From Chthoniobacter flavus (GTDB taxonomy: Bacteria > Verrucomicrobiota > Verrucomicrobiia > Chthoniobacterales > Chthoniobacteraceae): a stretch of DNA of 64,000 nt. Below are positions 55,602 to 63,319 of this stretch, one piece after another. The notes under the pieces are model-generated. The model worked only from the letters and a program-made list of their open reading frames with translations, searched no databases and was not told where the DNA came from. Numbering within the stretch: the first letter of the stretch is position 1; each line of letters starts with the position of its first letter. Both the position numbers and the translations under genes were made by a program. The stretch spans positions 86,258-150,257 of the forward strand of contig CAMAUX010000004.1 of the NCBI GenBank assembly GCA_945861435.1, in the 5' to 3' direction.

Positions 55602-55847
55602 TGATGCCGTGCTGCTCTGGTGCCTTGGTATGCCCTTCAATCACCAATTCCCACGCCAGCTTTCCGGTAGACGCACTTCCGCACGGAGGTCTAAAAGCAG
55701 CACAGCCTCTGATGCGCCGCAACGGCTCAGCCTCTCACCGCCCCAAAACGAGAACGCACAACGCCCATCCACCCGCCAGCGCAAGGATCTGAGCGCACTG
55801 CGCAATCTCCTTCTCGCGCACACAAACACCCACCCCAACCTCAACAG
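55602..55847. other. Intergenic region with a partial, diverged repeat fragment
   Basis: No gene is supported. Around 55640-55700 the sequence TTCCCACGCCAGCTTTCCGGTAG resembles the TTTCCCACGCGACGCGCCCC part of R1/R2 with the stem lost, so this is probably a decayed third copy. The rest shows nothing recognisable. Confidence 0.4.
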
Positions 55848-56777
55848 ATGAACCCTCCAGCCCACCACCCCACAGCCATCACTCGACGCCAGGCACTGGC
55901 ACTCACAGCCACCACCCTGCTCGGCGTCTGCTCCACCTCACAGGCGAAAAACACCTCCATGATCATCGACACCCACGTCCACTGCTTCGCCGCCCCAGAC
56001 GACAAGCGGTTTCCCGCCCACCCCCGCGGCCCCTACCGCCCCACCACACACGCAACCCCAGAGCACCTCCTCGCCTGCATGGACGGCGCCGGCGTCGACC
56101 GCGCGATCATCGTCCACCCCGAACCCTACCAAGACGACAACCGCTATCTGGAACACTCCCTCGCACTCGGAACCGGCCGGTTCAAGGGCACGTGCCTCTT
56201 CTTTGCCGAAGATCCCGCAGCGCCCACTGCACTCACCGCACTCGCCAAACGTGCCCCTCTCATCGCCGCACGCATCCACGCCTACGCGCCAGAACGCCTC
56301 CCCCCTTTCGGCTCACCGGCACTGCGCACACTCTGGCGCGCCGCAGCGGATGCCGGACTCGCCATCCAACTGCACTTCGAGCCCCGCTACGCGCCGCATT
56401 TCACACCGCTCATTGATGAGTTCCGAGGCACCACAGTCATCATCGACCACCTCGGACGCCCATCCCAAGGCACTCCCCAGGAGCACGAAGTCGTCGTCCG
56501 CTGGGCCGATAAACCCAACACCATCGTCAAATTCTCCGCCCTCTCCGAACCCAACCAATACCCGCACCGCGACCAAGGCCCGGCAATCCGCGCGCTCACC
56601 TCAGCCTACGGTGCCGGCCGCATGATGTGGGGCGGATCCTTCAACGGCAATTCCACCGCAACCACTTACCGCGCCGAACGCGAACATGCACGGGAACGCC
56701 TCTCCCATCTCAGCGCAGACGACCAGACCCTCATCATGGGAGGCACAGCCGCCAAACTCTTCGGATTCACTGCCTGA
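55848..56777 (+). CDS. Secreted amidohydrolase-2-like protein, possibly lacking a catalytic aspartate
   Basis: A 309-residue protein with a Tat-like leader (TRRQALALTATTLLG; also LGVC, a weak lipobox). The metal site IIDTHVHCF gives H43 and H45; IQLHFEPR and VIIDHLGRP provide further histidines. The last motif, usually WGSDxP, reads MMWGGSFNGN, with serine where the metal-bound aspartate should be. So it may have changed chemistry or be inactive, unlike the amidohydrolase at 28711. The substrate is unknown. It is upstream of the type III polyketide synthase gene by 533 bases. Confidence 0.8.
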   Translation: MNPPAHHPTAITRRQALALTATTLLGVCSTSQAKNTSMIIDTHVHCFAAPDDKRFPAHPRGPYRPTTHATPEHLLACMDGAGVDRAIIVHPEPYQDDNRYLEHSLALGTGRFKGTCLFFAEDPAAPTALTALAKRAPLIAARIHAYAPERLPPFGSPALRTLWRAAADAGLAIQLHFEPRYAPHFTPLIDEFRGTTVIIDHLGRPSQGTPQEHEVVVRWADKPNTIVKFSALSEPNQYPHRDQGPAIRALTSAYGAGRMMWGGSFNGNSTATTYRAEREHARERLSHLSADDQTLIMGGTAAKLFGFTA

Positions 56778-56807
56778 AACCGCGCCCGCACCGCCAGCCC
56801 ATCCCGT

Positions 56808-57089
56808 TCACCGCTGGTTCCCGGCCCCTCCATCGGCCCCCCGCCTCACCCCATCTCCAAGCACTCGCACGAACTTCTGGCGAAAATCCACAGCCTCACT
56901 CGCCAGCCCCAACTCCCGCATCTGCCTGCACCGCTCGGATTCCCACCAGCATCCAAAACAGGCATCCGTCCCATGAATGAGCCTCGACCCCGCGACCATG
57001 GTCACGACCACCGAGGGGCAGATCGCAAACGCGCAAAACGGCCTTCGGGATGCGTCACCCATCGCAGCAGCGCCACCGGAGGCACCCAC
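56808..57089 (-). pseudogene. Possible amidohydrolase C-terminal remnant
   Basis: A minus-strand frame contains SRLIHGTDACFGCWWESERC followed by ELGLASEAVDFRQKFVRVLG and DGVRR, similar in spacing to the SRLVHGSDFP end of the amidohydrolase at 28711. No N-terminal barrel precedes it, so at most this is a relic. The rest of the 533-base gap (56778-57310) shows no gene. Confidence 0.22.
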
Positions 57090-57310
57090 GATATTACACC
57101 ACCTTCACGCAGCATCGCACCGCACTGAACGGTATTGAACGCCCGCGAGCGCAAACATTCATGCCCGCCCATCGATAAGATCCACTGCCCGGAAAACCTC
57201 GCTCTTCGCGCAATCCGCACCCACACCCATACCGGACGCCGCCCGATTCTCCGATTCCGCTCGCCCCATCGCCACCCATCCCGCTTCCGTCGGCTGCACC
57301 ACCAGCATCC

Positions 57311-58465
57311 ATGCCTGCCTTCATCCACACGCTGCGCACTGCCACCGGCCCACACGCCTGCACGCAGGAACTCACCCGCGATCAAATCAAACGCTGGACC
57401 CCGGATCCTCGCCAGCGCCGCCTCATCCACGCCATCTACCAACGCAGCGGCATCCAGACCCGCCACAGCGTCTGCCCCGATTTCCTCCCCCACACCACAC
57501 CCACCCTCTTTCACTCCGACACCCACGGCACCCTCCTCCCCCCAAGCACCGCCGCCCGCAACCGCATCTACGCCCACTGGTCCAAAAAAATCGCCGTCGA
57601 ACTCGCCCACTCCCTCCTCTCCGACTCCCCGGGCTTCTCACCCCAAGACGTCACCCACATCATCTTCGCCTCCTGCACCGGCTTCACCAACCCGGGCCCC
57701 GACTACCACATCGTCCGCGAACTCGGCCTCCCGCACACCACCCAGCGGTACACCCTCGGCTTCATGGGCTGCTACGCCGCCTTCCCCGCCCTGCGCATGG
57801 CCGAGCAATTCTGTGCCGCAGACCCCAACGCCGTCGTCCTCGTCCTCTGCCTCGAACTCTGCACCCTCCACCTCCAAGTCCACGACCACCCAGACAGCAT
57901 CCTCGCCCATTCCCTCTTCGCTGACGGCGCCGCCGCCGCACTCGTCAGCAGCCGCACCCCTCCAGCCAACCGCCCCGCCCTGCGCCTCGACTCCTTCTCC
58001 TCCGCACTCCTCCCTGCCGGCGAAGCCGACATGGCATGGGAAATCGGCGACCACGGCTTCAACATCGTCCTCTCCAGCTACGTCCCCGATCTTCTCGCCG
58101 CCCACATCGCACCCCTGCTCACCTCCCTGCTCTCCCGACACAACACGCATCCCGACAACATCGCCCTCTGGGCCGTTCATCCCGGCGGCCGCGCCATCCT
58201 CGACAAAATCGAACGCGCCCTCGCCCTCCCGCCGAACGCCCTCCACGCCTCGCGCTCCATCCTTCGCGATTACGGCAACATGAGCAGCGCCACCATCCTC
58301 TTCGTCCTCAAACTCCTCCTCGACTCCCCACACCCCGCCCCGGCGCCCCTTTGCGCCATGGCCTTCGGTCCCGGCCTCACCATCGAAACCGCCCTCATGC
58401 AGCGCATCGGACCCGCCGCCCCCGAACCACCAGCGCTTCTCCAAGCCCCTCCAATACAAAGCTGA
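57311..58465 (+). CDS. Type III polyketide synthase (chalcone-synthase-like)
   Basis: A 384-residue enzyme that condenses an acyl-CoA starter with malonyl-CoA units to give pyrones or (alkyl)resorcinols. The catalytic triad is complete: C154 in LGFMGCYAAFPA, H290 in WAVHPGGRAIL and N323 in YGNMSSATIL. IIFASCTGFTNPGPDY is also typical. The starter unit cannot be predicted. The FAD hydroxylase gene follows after 97 bases on the same strand, so the product is probably hydroxylated. Confidence 0.92.
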   Translation: MPAFIHTLRTATGPHACTQELTRDQIKRWTPDPRQRRLIHAIYQRSGIQTRHSVCPDFLPHTTPTLFHSDTHGTLLPPSTAARNRIYAHWSKKIAVELAHSLLSDSPGFSPQDVTHIIFASCTGFTNPGPDYHIVRELGLPHTTQRYTLGFMGCYAAFPALRMAEQFCAADPNAVVLVLCLELCTLHLQVHDHPDSILAHSLFADGAAAALVSSRTPPANRPALRLDSFSSALLPAGEADMAWEIGDHGFNIVLSSYVPDLLAAHIAPLLTSLLSRHNTHPDNIALWAVHPGGRAILDKIERALALPPNALHASRSILRDYGNMSSATILFVLKLLLDSPHPAPAPLCAMAFGPGLTIETALMQRIGPAAPEPPALLQAPPIQS

Positions 58466-58562
58466 CAGCACCACCGCCCCTGCTCATCCCCTCCACCATG
58501 AGCAGCGCCATCCCCCGCATCGATCCACGCCACCCCTCCCTTTTTCCCCCAAGCACAACGCC

Positions 58563-59741
58563 ATGATGTACGACACCGCCATCGTCGGCGCAGGCCCCGT
58601 CGGTCTCCTCCTCGCAGCGCTCCTCGGCCAAAAAGGGCTCCGTGTCCTTCTTCTGGAAAAACGCACCGAACCCACCCGGCGCTCGCACGCCATCGGCATC
58701 ACACCGCCCTCACTCGAAATCCTCGCCCAACTCGGCCTCGCCGACACCTTCGTCCACCGTGGCATCCCCATCCGCGACTGCCATGTCCACGGCCACCGCG
58801 GCCTTCTGGGTTGCGCCTCCTTTCGCAACATCCCAGGCCCCCATCCCTACATCCTCTCCCTCCCACAGCACCACACCATCGCCCTGCTCGAAAACCACCT
58901 CGCCTCCCTCCCCAACGTCCAATTCCTGCGCAACACCGAACTCTCCTCCCTCTCGCAGGACCCAAACGGCGTCACCCTCCATGCCCCTCACCTCACAGCC
59001 TCAGCACACTGGCTCATCGCCTGCGACGGCCACCGCAGCACCGTGCGCAACCACCTCCGCATCCTCACCCGCGGCGCCTTCTACGGTTGCCACTTCCTCA
59101 TGGGCGATTTCCTCGACCACTCACCCCTCGGCTCCGACGCCCATCTCTGGTTCACCCCACACGGCGCCGTCGAATCCTTCCCACTCCCGGACGCTCACCG
59201 CCGTTGGGTCGTCCAAACCACGCAACCCCTCCCAGACGCCCCGCCCGGCCACCTCACCGCCACCATCCTCCAGCGCACAGGCCTCGATCTTCAAACCCAC
59301 GACCAACTCCACCAAAACGCCTTCTCCCCTCGCTGGATGCAGGCCCGCACCTACCGCGACCGCCGCGTCCTCCTCTGCGGCGACGCCGCCCACCTCATGA
59401 GCCCCATCGGCGGTCAGGGCATGAACACCGGCTGGGCAGACGCCGAGTTCCTCGCCCAAGCCCTCACCTCCATCCAACTCCGCGGCCGCTCACCCGAACC
59501 CCTCCTCGCCGCATACGAACACTACCGCCGCCGCGCCGCCCTCGCAGCCACCCACCGCGCTGCACGCGGCATGTGGCTGGGCACACGCACCGGCGCATTC
59601 GCCTCCCGCGTACGCGACCTCGCCATGCGCCACCTCCTCTTCAAAGGCCCGCTCGCCCGCCGCCTCGGCCCTCACTTCGCCATGCTCACCATCCCTCACC
59701 GCACCACCGCACACACCCCCAAAAACCTCTGGAACCCGTAA
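58563..59741 (+). CDS. FAD-dependent aromatic hydroxylase (PHBH-like)
   Basis: A 392-residue flavoprotein monooxygenase. The FAD-binding GAGPVG is at residues 9-14 (AIVGAGPVGLLLAALLGQKG), ACDGHRSTVRN is the DG motif, and LLCGDAAHLMSPIGGQGMN near residue 274 is the GD motif. It uses NAD(P)H and oxygen to hydroxylate an aromatic ring. Directly behind a type III polyketide synthase, the likely substrate is its resorcinol or pyrone product, which is inference. A 58566 start is possible because the protein begins with two methionines. Confidence 0.87.
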   Translation: MMYDTAIVGAGPVGLLLAALLGQKGLRVLLLEKRTEPTRRSHAIGITPPSLEILAQLGLADTFVHRGIPIRDCHVHGHRGLLGCASFRNIPGPHPYILSLPQHHTIALLENHLASLPNVQFLRNTELSSLSQDPNGVTLHAPHLTASAHWLIACDGHRSTVRNHLRILTRGAFYGCHFLMGDFLDHSPLGSDAHLWFTPHGAVESFPLPDAHRRWVVQTTQPLPDAPPGHLTATILQRTGLDLQTHDQLHQNAFSPRWMQARTYRDRRVLLCGDAAHLMSPIGGQGMNTGWADAEFLAQALTSIQLRGRSPEPLLAAYEHYRRRAALAATHRAARGMWLGTRTGAFASRVRDLAMRHLLFKGPLARRLGPHFAMLTIPHRTTAHTPKNLWNP

Positions 59742-59964
59742 CCCAAGGGAACCCAGCCGGCGCCATCATCGCCTAACCAACACCCAGCACCCGTGAGCCC
59801 GGAGCACACCTCCACACGCTTCACAAACACCCCCGACTCCCCGCCAGTCCACCGGCGCATCGCCAGCACGGACAAGACCGCAGCGCTCAAGGTTGCACGC
59901 TCCCCATCCCAAATCCCATTCAACCCTTGACCCTCCCCCATACCGCGCAAATCCTCTCCCCCCG

Positions 59965-62634
59965 ATGGCGACAGCCAGAAGCTCCACCTCTTTAACCCCC
60001 GCAAACCGCCCAAGCCGCCCAGACCACTGGCACGAACTGCTCACGACGGACGGTCTCGCCCGCCCTCATTACCACCCCCTCCTCGAACACTTCGGCCGCC
60101 TCAAACCCGCCGAACTCCGCCTCCTCGAGGACCGCATGGCCGCCACCCTGCGCGAAATGGGCGTCACCTTCGACGTCATCCGCAGCGACCCATGGGGACG
60201 CCAGCCATGGGCTTGCGACCTCCTCCCCCAAGTCTTCACCTCGCAGGAATGGGAGTTCCTCGTCCGCGGCTTCCGCCAGCGCCTGCGCGCCTTCGAACTC
60301 TTCCTCGCCGACGTCTACGGCCCACGCCACATCCTGCGCTCAGGAACCCTCCCGGCACCCCTCGTGCTGGGCAGCCCCCATTACCAACCCGCCGCCATCG
60401 GCCTCCCGCGCCCGCGCGACGCCTACCTCCACCTCAGCGGCCTCTGCCTCACCCGCGATTCCCACGGCCGCTTCCTCGTCCGCCAACAGCACTTCGCCCA
60501 CGCCAGCGGCATCTCCCCCATGCTCCAAAACCGACGCGCCCTCGCGCGCATCGTCCCGGAGATCTTTCAGGAAATGCCCGTCCAACCCCTCGCGGACACC
60601 TCCCTCCTCATGCTCGAACAGCTGCGCGAGGCCGCCGCATCCTTCGAGGGCGAACCCATGGTCGTCCTCCTCTCCCAAGGCACCAACAGCGCTCTCTCCT
60701 CCGAACAAAGCTTTCTCGCCCGCCGCATGGGCATCCCCACCGTCGAAGGCGGCGACCTCCTCGTCCTCGACAGCTGCGTCTACCTCAAAACCGTCCGCGG
60801 CCTCAAACGCGTCGAGGTCATCAGCAACTCCATCCCAGACTCCCTCCTCGATCCCCTCGTCTTCGGCGGCAACCCCTCCCACGGCGTCGCAGGCCTCGTC
60901 CACTGCCTGCGCAAAGGCACCGTCGCCCTCGTCAACGCACTCGGCTCCCAAGTCGCCGACGACCAGACCCTCCTCGCCTTCAGCAACAAAATCATCACCT
61001 TCTACCTCAACGAATCCCCACTCCTCCCCTCCATCCCCACCCTCTGGCTCGGCGACATCGACCAGCGCGAACACGTCCTCGATCACCTCGACCAATTCCG
61101 CCTCACCTCCGTCGTCCCCTCCCTCCACACCCAGCCCCGCGACTCCGAGCCCTCCGCCGCTCTCCTCGCCGAAGTCCGCAAACAACCACACTTCTTCATC
61201 GCTCAACCCCGCGACGACGGCGCACACACCCTCTGCTTCCACAAAGGCCGCAAACGCGAAAGCCCTCAGGACCACGTCCTCTTCGCCCTGCGCACCGGCG
61301 CCGATTTCGACCTCCTCCCCGGCGCACTCACCCGCGTCTACTCCACCCCTCACAGCGACCCCGCCGAGGGCCTCGGCTGGATCAGCAAGGACACCTGGGT
61401 CCTCCAATCCCCCTCCACCGACAACCTCCTCCACTCCCTCTCCCCAAGAATCACCGACGCCCCGCTCCCCTCGCGCCAGGTCACCAGCCGCGTCGCCGAC
61501 GCCTTCTACTGGATGGGCCGCTACCTCGAGCGCGCACACCACCAAGCCCACCTCATCTCCGTCGTCGAAACCCTCGAAACCGAGGAACTCAACTCCGCAG
61601 AACGCAAACTCTACCGCCCAGTCTGGAACCGCCTCCTACCCCCCATCGAAAAAAGCGCCGGCACCAGCCGCCGCAGCATCGCCGGCCAGATCGACCGCTA
61701 CCGCCTCCTCCTCCTCCCAGAACCCGGCTCCGTCCAGCACGCCATCCTCAGCGCCTGCTCCAACGCCCACTCCGTCCAAGACAGCCTCAGCCCTGAAGCC
61801 CTCGCCACCCTCAACGACCTCCGCTCCCGCTTCCACCGCAAACGCTTCCGCCAAAACCTCTCCGAACCCGAAGCCGCCTCCGTCACCCGACGCCTCGCCG
61901 AACAAGTCACCAAGCTCATCCCCCAGTTCTTCGCCACTGCCGCCAACACCATGCTCGCCGACGACGGCTGGCGCTTCTGCGAACTGGGCCAGATGCTCGA
62001 GCGCTCCATCATCACCGCCAACTCCCTCCTCTCCATCAGCGCCTCCGTCTCCGGCCAAGTCCTGCGCTCCTCCCCCCACGGCTCCGAAATCGAACTCAGC
62101 GCCTTCCTCCGCCTCCTCGGCTGCCGCGACGCCTACCGCCGCATCTTCCAAATGCGCGCCGAACCCGTCCACGTCTTTCAAATGCTCTGGCAGCACGAGG
62201 AAGTCCCGCGCAGCGTCCTCCACTGCTTGGAACGCTGCAGCGTCCTCATTCACAAATCCATGGCGGCCGACCCCACCAGCCCCACACAAGCCCCTGCCGC
62301 ACTTCACTCTCTCCTCCAACAAATCCGCACCATCGACTGGCGCCCCTACGTCCTCCTCCCCTCCGACGACGAACCCGCCACGCACAAACCCGTCCCCACT
62401 CCCGCAACCAGCACCCAGCGCAAAACCACCACCCCCACAGCCGCGCAATCCCCGTCCACCCAAGCCCCCGCTCACATCCCCTCCCTCGACCACCGCCCCA
62501 CCGAGGATCTCGAGCCCCTGCTCAAACAACTCCTGGACTCCGCCCTCGAGCTCCACACCCTCATCTCCGACAGCTTCCTCAACCACCAGGCGCGCATCGC
62601 CCAAGTCAGCCAGCCCGCCAACGCCAACGCCTGA
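59965..62634 (+). CDS. Fused circularly permuted ATP-grasp and alpha-E domain protein
   Basis: An 889-residue protein. Residues about 70-480 are a circularly permuted ATP-grasp (DUF404/DUF407) domain: FELFLADVYGPRHIL, ARIVPEIFQEMP, VVLLSQGTNSALSSEQSFLA, HGVAGLVHCLRKGTVALVNA and GSQVADDQTLLAF. From about 505 an alpha-E (DUF403) domain starts (VADAFYWMGRYLERAHHQA), carrying the conserved ER motif. These families sit in predicted peptide-ligating systems, typically with a transglutaminase-like protein and a proteasome-like peptidase. Here no partner lies within 4 kb upstream, and the window ends in non-coding DNA downstream. The ATG at 59965 is preferred; the frame is open up to 59893. Confidence 0.85.
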   Translation: MATARSSTSLTPANRPSRPDHWHELLTTDGLARPHYHPLLEHFGRLKPAELRLLEDRMAATLREMGVTFDVIRSDPWGRQPWACDLLPQVFTSQEWEFLVRGFRQRLRAFELFLADVYGPRHILRSGTLPAPLVLGSPHYQPAAIGLPRPRDAYLHLSGLCLTRDSHGRFLVRQQHFAHASGISPMLQNRRALARIVPEIFQEMPVQPLADTSLLMLEQLREAAASFEGEPMVVLLSQGTNSALSSEQSFLARRMGIPTVEGGDLLVLDSCVYLKTVRGLKRVEVISNSIPDSLLDPLVFGGNPSHGVAGLVHCLRKGTVALVNALGSQVADDQTLLAFSNKIITFYLNESPLLPSIPTLWLGDIDQREHVLDHLDQFRLTSVVPSLHTQPRDSEPSAALLAEVRKQPHFFIAQPRDDGAHTLCFHKGRKRESPQDHVLFALRTGADFDLLPGALTRVYSTPHSDPAEGLGWISKDTWVLQSPSTDNLLHSLSPRITDAPLPSRQVTSRVADAFYWMGRYLERAHHQAHLISVVETLETEELNSAERKLYRPVWNRLLPPIEKSAGTSRRSIAGQIDRYRLLLLPEPGSVQHAILSACSNAHSVQDSLSPEALATLNDLRSRFHRKRFRQNLSEPEAASVTRRLAEQVTKLIPQFFATAANTMLADDGWRFCELGQMLERSIITANSLLSISASVSGQVLRSSPHGSEIELSAFLRLLGCRDAYRRIFQMRAEPVHVFQMLWQHEEVPRSVLHCLERCSVLIHKSMAADPTSPTQAPAALHSLLQQIRTIDWRPYVLLPSDDEPATHKPVPTPATSTQRKTTTPTAAQSPSTQAPAHIPSLDHRPTEDLEPLLKQLLDSALELHTLISDSFLNHQARIAQVSQPANANA

Positions 62635-62719
62635 TCCTCGCGCCCCCGCATGATCTTGCGCATGGAAGCCTCGCAGAAGAGGCACGCCATCCAAAGCGAG
62701 TTGCTTGCCGCCCCACCGG

Positions 62720-62863
62720 CTACCACGCTGAAAGCCCGTCCACGTGAACCTTCACCGTCTTGCGGTGGAATCCCAGCTCGCGCGCTATCCGCCGCAGGCG
62801 CCACCTCTTCGCATGCAGGCAGCGGATTGCTTCTTGTAGACTCACCTTCAGGACGTTCGACAT
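62720..62863 (-). pseudogene. IS21-family IstA transposase fragment (N-terminal HTH only)
   Basis: A 47-residue frame starts MSNVLKVSLQEAIRCLHAKR and continues RRIARELGFHRKTVKVHVDG, then a stop. This is the N-terminal helix-turn-helix of IS21 IstA transposases; the integrase core is missing. It ends about 85 bases after the ATP-grasp gene. Confidence 0.72.
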
Positions 62864-62980
62864 ACCCCAGTCCAAACGCCTTGGCGCACTCAGATGGAGC
62901 GGTTTCCGCCCCGCAAAGGTGGTGCACTTTGAACCTGGTTAATTCGACCGCAGGTGTTACACTTTGAGTGACCGCTGACA
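62720..62980 (-). mobile_element. Remnant of an IS21-family insertion sequence (one end)
   Basis: Upstream of the IstA fragment lie two 16-base repeats with 14 matches (AGGTGTTACACTTTGA at 62952-62967 and AGGTGGTGCACTTTGA at 62917-62932), typical of IS21 ends with several internal transposase sites. The outer end is near TGTCAGCGGT (62971-62980 on the minus strand). No second end or IstB gene is visible. Confidence 0.65.
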
Positions 62981-63048
62981 CTCCACCCCGCCCCACGCCG
63001 ACGCAGTTGCCGACCCATCACTGCCGCATACAGCCAACTCGGCAGACG

Positions 63049-63081
63049 CGCCTTTCACCCGCCTTTCACCCGCCTTTCACC
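63049..63081 (+). repeat. 11-bp tandem repeat CGCCTTTCACC
   Basis: Three perfect units are followed by one or two degenerate ones (CGCCTGTACACCGCCTTCACC). No gene is supported here. Confidence 0.88.
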
Positions 63082-63157
63082 CGCCTGTACACCGCCTTCA
63101 CCGGCGCACGCCTGTCCCCATCGGCTCCCCGATGCACGAGACCGATGGGAGGAGCGT

Positions 63158-63250
63158 TGGCCCACCGAATGCACGGACGACACGGAAAAGAGAAGTCGAA
63201 CGAGGAAACTCTATTTCATGGTCCGTGCACTCAGTGCGTTCCGTGGGCCA
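63158..63250. repeat. Large nested inverted repeat
   Basis: TGGCCCAC (63158-63165) pairs with GTGGGCCA (63243-63250), and TGCACGGAC (63170-63178) with GTCCGTGCA (63221-63229). Read outward the arms are GTCCGTGCATTCGGTG-GGCCA and GTCCGTGCACTCAGTG-GGCCA, the second with CGTTCCGTG inserted, i.e. 21-bp arms with two differences. The 42-base centre has no gene. A smaller CATCGG-4-CCGATG repeat is at 63119-63134. Confidence 0.85.
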
Positions 63251-63319
63251 TTGTTCGTTCATTACCAAAGCGCTCGACCACGCCGCCGTCCTTGGCTCCG
63301 AAGTTGATGAGCGGGCCCA

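Noticed and set aside
55387..55722. 111-residue minus-strand frame crossing R2 and the fragment after it
   Set aside because: The frame follows the repeat element and would be a fusion of repeat parts; no start context or domain.
57002..57610. 202-residue minus-strand frame over the start of the type III polyketide synthase
   Set aside because: Mostly antisense to a gene with a complete catalytic triad; only the non-overlapping part was considered for the weak amidohydrolase remnant.
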